Position numbers and translations under genes: made by a program. The notes beneath the pieces were generated by a model. It saw nothing but the letters and a program-made list of their open reading frames with translations, did no database searches and had not been told where the DNA came from. Below are positions 23,835 through 34,386 of a stretch of DNA of 64,000 nt, in pieces. How positions within the stretch are numbered: position 1 is the first letter of the stretch; every line of letters begins with the position of its first letter. The stretch spans positions 15,106,903 through 15,170,902 of the forward strand of contig CP099845.1 of the NCBI GenBank assembly GCA_030062745.1, read 5' to 3'. This DNA is from Capitulum mitella (lineage: Eukaryota > Arthropoda > Thecostraca > Pollicipedomorpha > Pollicipedidae).

Positions 23835-23838
23835 TTAA

Positions 23839-25217
23839 AGTCAAAGTCAACGAATTATCGCTGCTGTGTTATAACCTTTTCGTACTTTTTTGGCTCCTTG
23901 GCCTTCACAAAAAAGGGTGGCATCAAATCGCCAGTCATGAACAGGGCAGCACACAATATTCGTTTTTGCTACCTGACGTCAACGTCAAACAGTGGCTCGA
24001 AGCGAAATCTAACTCCGGCCCAGCGCTCGCGCTTCAGATGACAGCCTTTATGTCAGCATTGTTTGATATACTTCAGTTGGTTCGGGCGTTCTCCGTCTTC
24101 ACGGATGTCGTCGAACATGCCGCAGACATCGTCGCCAACTTGCCAGAGATGACACAAGGCCATTTGTAGCAGTGTCTTTTGCTCATTCCGCCATCATGCG
24201 ACTGTTGCGGTGACGACAGTCAGTCTGGAGGGTTCTCGCCGTCATCAGAAGCCACGTCAGGCCTGTGCTCCCACGCAGATCCACCGCCGCATCCAACCCC
24301 GCCACGCCCTGACGCACCTGGCAGGGAGGTTTCATGTTCCCAGCCCGCGGCGGCCCCACCCCTCTCAGGCTGACGCACCTGGCAGCCCAGTTCTATATCG
24401 GACCCAGTAGGAGGTATTCTGGGCCAAAGAGGCACGGCCGCCTCATCAGCCGAGAATCACCAACACACCCCGCCGAAGGCCACCCGTGAGTCAGCGTCGA
24501 ACGCTCTCGTCGGCTCCGACGGGGGAGTGGATAACAGGGCGCCGAACCGACTGTCGGCGCCATTCGGACGCCAGCTGCGACCAGCAGAGCTCGTGCCCAT
24601 CCCCGGCCGCTGAACTCATACCACAGGTGAGCCGGCCGCTCCCACTGGCTCGCATGGGTGGGAACATCTGACTCCTGATGCCTGAGTGGACCTCGAGTAG
24701 TGTGAGAGTCTTCCATTTTCAACGTGACAGTCAGTGTGAGTTCGTTTCAGTGTGTGAGACTGTTTCACTTCAGAGCCTGTTTCAGTTTAGGTTGTTGATT
24801 ATTTCAATGTAAGAGGCTTCCGTTCCTTTATCATCGGGCCTAACGTTGACCCCGTTTGTTTGTTATCATCCGAATGTGCGTTATTTTGCGACAGTGTCTG
24901 TCGTGTCGAGACAAGAGATTATGTAATTTGACGTGAAATCTCTGTTAGGCAGTCCATGAAGTTGTCGAAGATGCAGTATGCTGTTGGTCTGAGTGATCTT
25001 ACTGGAGACAATTACTCTCAACCGATGGGCGCCGAATGACCCTGCAGTCGGTGCGCCCCTAAGCCCCAATAACCAACCAACCAACTACTGTCAACCGATG
25101 TAGATCTATCAGAACACTTTGTTTTTAACCGGGTCGCACGGTGCAATTCCAGGTATCTTTCCCAATCTTCGATTACCCAGTGTTTCCCGCTGTCCCGTTT
25201 TCGCGTCCACGCCGACC
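23839..25217. other. Upstream region of the small heat-shock gene
   Basis: It must contain the promoter and 5' untranslated sequence of the heat-shock gene, but I found neither a convincing TATA box nor a canonical heat-shock element (alternating nGAAn/nTTCn). 23995-24169 holds a short protein-like frame that I could not identify. 24170-24690 is GC-rich and CpG-rich. Confidence 0.4.
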
Positions 25218-26572
25218 ATGAAGTCTGTCGCCAGGTCAGCCATGTCCGTCCCGATGTATTTCGACGACCCGTTCTTCGATGACGCTCTACGCGACTTCGA
25301 CCGCCACCGGACGAATCGCATGTTCGACCAGCACTTCGGCATGGGCCTGCGCCGCGCGCCGCTGGTGGGGGACTTTTTGCCGACCCGCACCAGCCGGGGC
25401 TACGTAACTCGGTCACCAGTAGTGCTGCACAGGTGAGTCACACAGCACCGTGGGGTTGCCTAGACGTGCTGTGCTGCACAGGTCAGCCAGAAGTCACCAC
25501 TAGTGCTGCACGAGTAAACCAGAGTTCACCACTGGTACTGAACAAGTGAACCAGAATTTATCAATGGTGCTGCACAAGTGAGCCAAAGGTCACCATTGGT
25601 GCTGTTCAGGTGAGTCAAAGATCACCACCTGTGGTCGACAGGCGGTAACGCCACCGGCGACTTCTCGCCATTACAACTCAGCTTCCCGGACAATGCGTGT
25701 CTGTAACAGGAACGTAGATAATGGAGGACCACTGGGGTCATTCCCGCTGGGGTTGAAAACTAAACGTTTCTTTGTGTACCAAAACAAAACGGCTGAAATC
25801 CGAGAAGTTCTTAGTTCTGAGGGTACTGGATTTGCCCTCGCTCTTTCCCTGGCGAAATCCAGGCTATGCCCATGGTGTTTAATCAGTGAGCAGAGCAGAA
25901 CATTGCGTCCTTAATGTACGTAAAAGCTATTCGGTGCTGTCACTGCTTGCGTACTTTTAGTCGGATTCGGTTTCGTTAACGAAAGCCTTGGCAGCGATCC
26001 TGGGTACACAGAGTGATTTCATTGGCATCTTGGTTTGTCAGACTGCCAAAGAAGACATCATCTGAGAAACACGTCTAGACGTTACGATTAAGTGATGCTG
26101 AGGCAGAGAGAAAGCAGGTGAATACAGACGAGAAAAAGCGGGTGGGGAAAGCGGGGGGAGAGAAGAGAGGAGTGGAATGGAGGGGAATGGGAGTGCCTAC
26201 CATTCGGGACATTTTCTTACATCCGTTGTCAGGAAAAACGAGGGCACCTCAGAGATCACAAGCCACAAGGATCGGGTGGAGATGAAGCTGGACGTACAGC
26301 ACTTCATGCCAGAGGACCTCAAGGTGAAGATCTCCGACGGCAAGGTGGTGGTGGAGGCCAAGCACGAGGAGAAGACGGACGAACACGGCACCGTGTCCCG
26401 CCAGTTCACGCGCAAATACGAGCTCCCCGAGGACGTAGACGAGGACGCCGTGGTGTCCCACCTCAGCAAGGATGGCGTGCTTACCATCACCGCGCCCAGG
26501 AAGATGCCTGACGAACCCCAAAAGCCGGAAAAGCCCGTGCCGCTCAAGGTGGAGAAGACCGAGAAAAAGTAG
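25218..26572 (+). CDS. Small heat-shock protein (alpha-crystallin family), two exons
   Basis: Exon 1 is 25218-25432 and exon 2 is 26233-26572 including the stop; the intron is 800 bases with GTGAGT donor and CAG acceptor, splitting an Arg codon in matching phase. The product is 184 residues. Residues 9-44 (MSVPMYFDDPFFDDALRDFD and MFDQHFGMGL) are the hydrophobic N-terminal arm seen in crystallin-type proteins. About residues 85-162 form the alpha-crystallin domain: VEMKLDVQHFMPEDLKVKI, a GKVVVEAKHEEK strand, SRQFTRKYELPEDVDEDAV and GVLTITAPRK, which holds the conserved GVL. The Lys/Glu/Pro-rich tail (163-184) is the usual flexible solubilising extension. Such proteins act as ATP-independent holdases in cytosolic oligomers. 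The start is the first ATG in frame, with A at -3; Met9 is an alternative. A polyadenylation signal lies at 26869. It resembles the arthropod lethal(2)essential-for-life group, but orthology is not proven. Confidence 0.92.
25411..25626 (+). repeat. Tandem repeat spanning the exon 1 splice donor
   Basis: Units of about 32-33 bases with the pattern TCACCACTGGTGCTGCACA plus GGTGAGTCA start in the last coding bases of exon 1 and run into the intron. They place donor-like sites near 25433, 25482, 25514, 25547, 25579 and 25610. The first and last have the strongest GGTGAGT match. Reading past the first donor meets a TGA at once, so the later copies would give a truncated protein. Confidence 0.85.
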
Positions 26573-26868
26573 GTTGGAGGAACGTGATATATATTTTACG
26601 AGAAACGGAAAAGGCGTAAAATCCATGGATGATGTTTTGACGTTCTAATTACAAATACAGTTTTTTGTTTGATCATATCGTTCGTTCTGCTACAACAAAG
26701 ATCGACGAGGATAGAAAAAGCGCACGTGCGGTACGGATTTAAGAAAGAGGAAAACAACAGCTTTTGGCAGCCAGCCCTCTGACATGGCTCTCATGTAAAA
26801 CTTTTTTTGGCTGATGTCCATATGATCGGTGAGGATGGAGACACTTCTAAATTTGCATCTGAAGAAAC

Positions 26869-26874
26869 AATAAA
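26869..26874 (+). terminator. Polyadenylation signal AATAAA
   Basis: The canonical hexamer lies about 297 bases after the heat-shock gene stop codon and is the first I see downstream on the plus strand. It implies a 3' untranslated region of roughly 310-330 bases. Confidence 0.55.
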
Positions 26875-27050
26875 TGGTGGTAAAATCGTACAATGGGACA
26901 AAATAACTTCCTGACTACACTTAACGATAGAGGAGTAAGCAAACCGTACACGATGGCTCTTTGGCAGGAACGGACGAGACTTCGTGGAGGACCTGCGGAA
27001 TGGGGTACGACGGTAGCTTCGTTGATTCGATCTTGCTGTACCTGGTTCAC

Positions 27051-27128
27051 AGCTTTGGGCTCCGAAGGGAGCCCGGATTTCTCGCTTGTTAGAGCGGAAA
27101 ATCCGGGCTCCTTTCGGGGCTCAAAGCT
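27051..27128. repeat. Imperfect 30-base inverted repeat (hairpin)
   Basis: The arms 27051-27080 and 27099-27128 pair with three mismatches around an 18-base loop; the core is GGAGCCCGGATTT. No promoter or gene adjoins it. It could be a foldback scrap or a structured RNA, but nothing decides this. Confidence 0.75.
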
Positions 27129-27527
27129 ACGGTAAACAGACACCAAAAGAACACCAAAAGAAACAGACAGGGCAGACTCCCAAAGCACTGCAAAAGCACT
27201 GAGTGATACGAGATATCACGCTTTGTGATATGCAACAAATAAAGCGTCTCGTAAATGATCGACCGAAATACGGCGAACCCCATGTAAACCGCTGCTGCCC
27301 AAGGTTCTGCAAGAAAAAAGCAAACTGAAGTAACAAGAGGCTAATCAAGCCGGCAAAGTGAAAGCACGTGATTGGTACCTTCTTCACATCGTATTCAACT
27401 GATGTATCACTTCAAAAAGTGTGTTCTGTGTGTTGTTCCTACTCATTTTTGCAGTCTATTTGTTATTTTATTATTTCAGACCGAGGTTACTTTGGACTAA
27501 GTCCAGTTTACACCCAAGCATGGTATT

Positions 27528-27582
27528 CCTCGCGAACCGGGCGGTATTATTAGTCTGCTACCTCCTTGTCCGGTTCGCGAGG
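27528..27582. repeat. Perfect 13-base inverted repeat CCTCGCGAACCGG
   Basis: Arms 27528-27540 and 27570-27582 pair perfectly with a 29-base loop containing a TATTATTAG core. The CG-rich arms contrast with the AT-rich surroundings. Possibly the ends of a tiny foldback element. Confidence 0.75.
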
Positions 27583-27599
27583 CCCGTCACTAATTAGCA

Positions 27600-29539
27600 A
27601 TGGTGGAAGAAGTTGATTTAGAAAAAATAGTAGCAACTGATGTTACTCGAAGTGATCCTTAAAGAAGTGTAAAGATTATGGTATTTAACAAAGTTGGGTC
27701 GCACGGGCACAGAAGGGCACCCCTACCTGCGTATCAACGTGCAGGGGGTGCAAATTAAAATGTCCAGCGTGTATTGTAACCTCTGATAAAATTCCACGAT
27801 GTTCAACAGACCGTGAAACAAACGTGAATCAAAACACAGTTAACCGGCCTCGATAGCATTGGACCGTGATATTAGCGGCCACCAAACATCTTTCCGCCAC
27901 ACCAGCCGCCTGTCGGGCCTTGCGGGACGCGCCGGGACACAGCGTCAATCTGGTCATCTGAGGTCGAGCCCGTTAAGGCCAGCTGAAAAGGGAGGGGTGA
28001 GCCAGGCGGGCCAGTGGACCGCGACTGAGCTCCTGCCGACGGTCTGGCGCCGCGGGCGTCCCCGGCTGGCGTCAGGCTCGAACTCCTGTCGAACGGTACC
28101 GGACGGTCGGCGGCCGGCGGCCGGCGGCCCGCAGTGCAGCGACAGGCGGCGCGCCGGCCGGTGCTAGCGGCCTGTGCCGGCGCGACACTGATGCAGTCTC
28201 CGGCCGCGGGGCGTCCGCGCTGACCGCGCCCGACGCACTGCTCCGAGGTCAAGGACTGCTCTGACCGGACGCCCGCCCGCAGGTCGGTGCCCCCAGACCT
28301 CGTCTGCGTGATATTGCCAACATGTCCATGAACACGTGCATGCTATTTCTCCTTCACATTTCATGTCTGTCATAACGTACCATGCACGTGAAAATAGCGA
28401 TGTGCTAAGAAAACTCGTCACAACTTCATACTCAGATGTCTGCTCCCAAATGAAAATTTATCATCTGTCTAAAAACGAACCACCTGCAGTCGGAGTGTCC
28501 ATGGTGAAGTGTTCCTGTCAAAGAAATATGGCACAATCATGACAGAAACACCCACATCAAAGACGCATCAAATAAAGCTCGTCTTCGATCATCAAACATT
28601 CATGCACCGATATAGCAAGGCAGTTTTCTCGCCATTGCGAAAGGGCTTGCCAAGGCTTCCGATGAGAGTACAGGGCGAGGATGGGGGGTGTAACGGGCAA
28701 AGGCAGTCGGCCGGGGGCTGCCAGTCTTTGTCGGATCTCATCTGAGTGATGAAACGTAAGCAGCTATTGGCCCCAACTTAGGCGGTCGGTGAAGGCATGT
28801 GAAGGCAAGCAACAACATCTGGCCAAAATCAAAGGGAGAGCCTGATCCTTGCCCGAACACCATCGTCCACAGAATTGCGAGATGTTGCTGATGTTGATTT
28901 GTGATGGACAAAGATCGTTGGCCGTAATGACCCTTACCGAACCATTCGTGGAACGTTGGCTTTCGAAACACAGCCAGTTAGTTTCGCTACGATGAGATTA
29001 TTGAGCTCACAACCATCATATCCACAGACAATGCCAGTCAGTCTTTGATTTTTGTCCATCCTTTTGGTATATTTGTTGCATTGCGTACTGAACTTACGCA
29101 ATAATTATGTACGTATTGCAATTTCTGGTACATTTAAGCAGTTAGTGAAGGAAATTCCAATAAACATCCTTTGCGGTATGCAGCCGTCGTCACTCGGCCG
29201 CAGCAGGGTACGGCGGGCCCGGGTCCCGTCCGTAAGGCCGCCAGGCGTGGCCGTTCGCCTCGTATTCCAGAATTTTTGTCAAGGTACCGTATCGCAAGCC
29301 GTTTCAGCCCAGACCAAGTACTGAAATCAGCGGCTAAACAACGGTTGATTTAGTGTTACACTCAACATAGATGAGAAAGAATAAAAGCACAAGCTGACGC
29401 TATTCCTGCATGGAGCATGCATGATGGTGGACAACAGTACTAAATTACATGTATAATACTACGTACCGGAATTCATGAAAGCACTTGCTTGCGACTTAAA
29501 GAACGTCAAGCCTACAGTGGACCTGAATACTTCGTGACC
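27600..29539. other. Intergenic DNA with a CpG-rich island
   Basis: 27890-28290 is strongly GC- and CpG-rich with overlapping frames on both strands (102 and 126 residues). These are Arg/Gly/Pro-rich and lack splice or domain support, so I call no gene. The rest is ordinary mixed sequence without recognised features. Confidence 0.35.
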
Positions 29540-29543
29540 TTAA

Positions 29544-30758
29544 CCTTACTCCCGGCAGGGGACTGAATCCGCCCCCTTGGGTGTTTTGTTTACCAATTCC
29601 AGGGTTTTTGGCGCAGCTTTACGAAACTTGGTCACTTTTTCTAGCTTTTCTTTCTACGTACTGTGACAAAATTTCATAATCCTACTTTGCTCAAGGGCAG
29701 AGCCAGGCAACGTGTTTAGGAGGCACCTCAGGCCATTTTGGCCTTGTTGAGGGGAAAGAAAAATGGCCGCTCATGATAGCATTTTTAAGATAAAACTTAA
29801 AACTTTATGTAGATGTATAGGTGAATAATTGGCCAACATACAAATACAGTTTTGTTCATCTGACGTCACTTCATAAAGTCAGGTCAAAGTCAAAGTTGAA
29901 ATCTGGTTTTATAACAAACATGCGTTGTTTTTCCAAATGCCAAACCCGAAATACGTATGACGTAGAAGCGTGCTCTCTATTTGTATACCAAGTTTCAACT
30001 TGATATCACGTCGGGTCACGGAACTATGATCTAAAACGTAAGTGCGCGTACCCTACATCACAACAGTCGTGAAATGGAATTTTAGAAATAGTGAATCCAA
30101 ATTTCACGAACGTTTTAATATTATTTGGAAACGTTTCCAAATAATATGCAATGCACAAGAGATAATTCCAAGTGACTCTAGGGTCATTGAAGGGCATTTA
30201 AGGTCAAAGATCGTAAGTTGATCTGAGGAATATGTGACAATGGCAGTCCATCCTTTTTCATGCCCCTGGCACCGCCTATGGTAATATTATACAAACATTG
30301 TAATACGATTTGTAATTCTTCAGCATAACATGACTGTTAGAAGTCAAAAAAGTGCTTTTAACTTTTTTGTTAATTCGCTTTTTGAGAAACTACTCCTTCT
30401 ATTTTCAAAACTCTGTGAACGGCTATAAATTTTATAAAAATTTCAAATACATGAACCAATGATTTAAGTTTTATCCATAACCTCCCGATTTATGCCAGTT
30501 TCATCAAAATCCATCAATATACAAAGCAGTTATAAGAAGTCCAAAAATATCCGCAATTTTGGCTTTTTTGCCCCTCTGTATCTTCTCCTTGCAAAATTTT
30601 GAAAAAGTTCTTTTTCTAGAAATGTAGCTTACGTCATGACAAATCCGTTGTCGATTATTGCGATCAAATCGGATGTGTAATTCTCGACATCTCAGGGGGG
30701 GCGAATCCGCCCCCCTTACCGGGAATCGGCCATACGGTCTAGCCCTCCGGGAATAGGG
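29544..30758 (+). mobile_element. Family A piggyBac-like non-autonomous element
   Basis: The left TTAA at 29540-29543 is followed by CCTTACTCCCGGCAGGG. The right end is CCCTCCGGGAATAGGG followed by TTCA, a mutated duplication. The interior is collinear with the 20141 copy but more diverged, with two long deletions or substitutions near 30110-30150. No transposase frame. Confidence 0.85.
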
Positions 30759-30762
30759 TTCA

Positions 30763-33429
30763 TTTTGCATTCGATAAACATGAAAATATGGGGCGATACT
30801 TTTGGCCGAGTTAAGAACAGTGTATGCTGCGCAGTGTCCTTACCGTAGTTGATGGGTTTTAATCCTGGCTCCCGGCGACTTTTCAAGGCAGTACGAGGGG
30901 ACCACACAGCAGTAACAGTTCAGTCGTGAAGTGCTTCACGCTGTAATTCCTGCTATTGTAATTGGTCATGTGGATGCTGCTAACATAGACATACCTTTAC
31001 GCAAGATATATATATATATATATATAAAACATAAATACAGATAAGTATATTCTTAAGGAATAAGTATTTTAGTCGTTGTCCTAAATTCATGTCAGCCAAC
31101 CGAATAATTAGCTTGGCTTTAAGAAACGGCGGTCAAATCAAAGCTTCCATCAGGAGTCGACAAATCTCAAACTCCGCTGCCGGCGTCAGGCTGTCCGGAC
31201 GGCTAACGAGCCCCCACCGGACGTCCCGAAAACCAATCGCATTTGGCAGTCGGCGTCAGACGGCGCGGGACGTGCGGCAGACGCACGCCAAAGACACGGG
31301 CGCCGGCGTACGGTCACCGTTACCGGCGCGCTGCCTGGTGAGCCACTGACCGGGATCGGCCGCCGCTGAGAATCGAGGCTAATTCCTGTCTGGCGCCGCA
31401 TTTGGCGACGCCGTCTATTCCCGCACGCCGAGTTGCACAGGTGCGTGACGCCGTGCGCGGCGTCACGCGGCGCCGGAGGCCGCGACGTCACCGTGTCTGG
31501 GCTCTGGAACGTCGGATCATCACGTGGATGGGAACGCATGGGCGGAACCTGGGCCCTGAAAGGTCCCATCGCCATGAAGAGGGGAAGCGGGGCCCGGCCA
31601 GCAGCCTGACTGACACAGCAGGCCGAGGTCCATTGCACGGTACTCTTCACGTGCTATCCGAGAGGCTGGAGTCGCCGGCAGCAGCCAGAGGTGTGTGCGA
31701 CAGAAGCAAACCGGCAGTCAGACAGCGGACATTGAGCCTGAAACCTGCGAGGGCAGTTTCTCCTACTACAAAATGGAACAGACCAATTGTAAAGAAAGCT
31801 ACCTCAGAGCTGTTTCACTCGGCCAGAGGCTGCCTCAGCATGGAACCACAGGGAAAAATGCAACTAGCCGATCGCGTTCCGTGTGGTTTTTGTCACCCTC
31901 CTTTTTCATTCAAGACATAATGGATACATTTCTGTCGTCCCATTGATGTTTTTCCTTCTTTCCGTTGTTCTGGAACATAAAACTGAGCTCTGGTATAAAG
32001 TGAAAACTGGCAATAAATACACAGGGCTTCTTCAGCGTAAGATATTCCAAATGCTTTCGTTTACTGAGAGGAGCTTTACTTTTACATGAAACAAGCATTT
32101 ACGCTATCACCGTGTCTGAGGTCTCTCAGGATACATTTCATAGCGAGCGTGCTGGTTAAGCCAGTCTTTTTTTGCGGTCACAAAGACATCGACGCTTTCA
32201 CCCAAGTATTCTGTCGGGAGCATTTATTTGCAACTTTAACTGGCACTGGTATCATCATTACCGTCAAGGCAAAACATGGGACGAAATGATACCTCGCCGG
32301 ATTTGAGGAATCACTTACACTGCCAGAAGGTAGTGGCTTCCATCCTATCCCATTTCGTCCCAACAGGATAGAGCGAGGAAACAAAAATCAGCGTGAGGCT
32401 TTTAGTACTAATGACACCTAGTTGGAGTTCTGCAGATTGTCTAGTGACCCTAAGCGTTATACTCCGATTTCGTGCGACACGGGATAATATTGTAGGTTGA
32501 GTGTAAACAAGGGCTCTAAACGCATCGTTCAGCGTATTTTCAATTAAGATAGCCAACATCCTTACATTTGGTCACTTCCAGCGTTCACAGACCTTTGTAA
32601 GGTCAAAGGAAGTGGAACGAGGTCATTGGCCTTGGATGACGTTTTTGACCCAAAGAAAGTTTTATGTCAATTGTTCGCACTTTCCGCACAGTTCGCAGTC
32701 ATTTCGTTATAATGAACCCAACTGCATGATCTGATTGTTGTAAACCGTAAAGTTATATATATATACAATGAAGGGTATCAATGTGGACACACTTGTTTCT
32801 GTTAGGTTTTCTTAGTGCAAATTTCATACAAATTGGCATGTTGCAATGCAAATCCGAACCTGGTCACAAGCTGGTTGACCTAGAGCTTTGATGGCCTTGA
32901 CATTTTCTGGCCCTGGCTCCGGCCCTGGTATATCCATCAACTCTCCCCCAATGGTGCTGGCTGATAATGTTCACACGATAATCTTATGTGGAATGACAGT
33001 CCTCTCGCAACGTTCCCATTGGCCTGCGACAACTGTTGTTTTCGTTACGTTTGTTTCACTTCACATGCCTGACTTGAACGATTTCTGGCCGATTTTCGAT
33101 TTCTTTCCGTCAATCGACCAAGTTATTACACTGTCATCAGCGTCACAAAGCAGTGGTTACCGGCTTTAACCCCTTCTTGACATTTTTAAGAAAAATAGGT
33201 GGGGAGGGGACAAAAATGTTCCCCTGCCAGTGCGCGTGCTTAAAATACTTGAAAGCGTGCAGACTACAACATGGTGATCATTTGAACTTATAAAGACATT
33301 ATAAAGAACATCAAAATAATACATGGTCAAGTCTAAATGCGCGACCGCCAGACAGCTCGATGTTCCTCAGACATACCTCCCTGGAAGCGGTCTGAGAGCC
33401 GCCTCTAGAGGACTTGAATTTTTGAAATT
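30763..33429. other. Intergenic DNA
   Basis: It contains a (TA)n microsatellite at 31006-31026 and a GC-rich stretch at 31170-31700 with overlapping frames on both strands (154-172 residues) that have no recognisable domain. 32560-32660 is rich in AGGTCA-like words but is not collinear with family A or B. No gene is called. Confidence 0.35.
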
Positions 33430-34165
33430 CTGAAATATTTGCTTAATCTGAGGGCATTTGGCAGTCAGGTCTTGGTTAAATGTTGAAATATAAGCTTTGT
33501 ACATTTTTTATACGAATTCCCTACACTAAAAAAGGAACATAAACGACTTGGAGAATAATATTATATAATAATTAATATAGGAGCTGAGGATTCGGATGAT
33601 TTGAATATTTGACCGAGTATTCGGATTCGGTGCATGTTGAAGTCTGATTTTCAATATTCGAATATTCGACGAGTATTCGGTTGGACACGTTTGCCTTGGA
33701 ATATTCGCCGAGTATTCGAACGTCGACCGAGCATTCGAATACTCTTTCACATTTCGCTGCAGAATCTGAAGAAATATATGACCCAAGTTATACATGACCA
33801 AGCGGAATGCTAATCGGGCATTGCGTACCGTTGTTTTCGCTTCTGCATATCAATATGGCTGAGACCAATGCTGAGAGTCAGACCACTAAGATATGTTTCG
33901 CCCCCTCCCTCTGTGGCTCGGGTCTGCCCATCGCATTTCATGGGGAGATGAGTAGCCTTGAAAATAATGTGGCTTTCCTTGCTTGTCTGACAACGACTGG
34001 CAGAGACGCCGGGTCAGTGTCAGCCGGTGACTGAAGCTACACGCTGCCGTAAAGTATATGTGAGGCTGTCTATATTGTCTCTTTTTTTGTCAACCCGCGC
34101 CCGACTGGCGGTCGGTGCCAACCACGCCTGACTGGGAGAGGGGCAGGGGTTGACCGCCGCCTCTC
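33430..34165 (+). repeat. Left arm of a large inverted repeat
   Basis: It pairs with 36325-37085. Matching landmarks include GTACATTTTTTATACG against its complement near 37010, ACTAAAAAAGGAACATAAA against TTATGTTCCTTTTTTAGTG at 36970, ATTCGGATTCGGTGCAT, and a family B type terminus (34094-34165). Arms are about 740 bases with modest divergence and small indels, so this is not a simple assembly mirror. Confidence 0.8.
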
Positions 34166-34290
34166 CAACTCACTAACGGTTGGTGGTGTGATAAAAATAA
34201 GCACACCGTTGGAAAACTCCCATCAAACAGAGTTCGAAATTGGTCCCATTTTTAGTTTCGGATAATATGTAAGTCTTTTACGATAATATG
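34094..34290 (-). mobile_element. Family B terminus inside the inverted repeat
   Basis: CCCGCGCCCGACTGGCGGTC followed by TTGACCGCCGCCTCT, CTAACGGTTGGTGGTGTG and a TTAGTTTCGGATAATATG block. This is the same order as the termini at 56027 and 63209. The flank is TCAA in place of TTAA. Only about 200 bases of the family are present before unrelated sequence starts. Confidence 0.75.
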
Positions 34291-34292
34291 TA

Positions 34293-34386
34293 ACCCAAAA
34301 TGCTTCGTTGCCCCTTCCCCCAACTGTAAAGCAGGGGTCCAACTGTAAAGGCCGGCCAGGTCATGGGGCAACGAAGCATTTTGGGT
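34293..34386. repeat. Perfect 22-base inverted repeat (hairpin)
   Basis: Arms 34293-34314 and 34365-34386, core AATGCTTCGTTGCCCC, match perfectly across a 50-base loop. The loop repeats CAACTGTAAAG twice. It lies directly at the inner edge of the family B terminus. Confidence 0.85.

Noticed and set aside
24680..25217. Heat-shock element upstream of the heat-shock gene
   Set aside because: Isolated TTC and GAA triplets occur, but no run of three alternating units at 5-base spacing.
27872..28252. 126-codon minus-strand frame in a CpG-rich island
   Set aside because: Arg/Ala/Gly-rich with an equally long frame on the other strand; no splice sites or motifs.
31186..31920. Overlapping frames of 154 and 172 codons on opposite strands
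   Set aside because: GC-rich sequence lacks AT-rich stops on both strands; neither frame has protein-like motifs.
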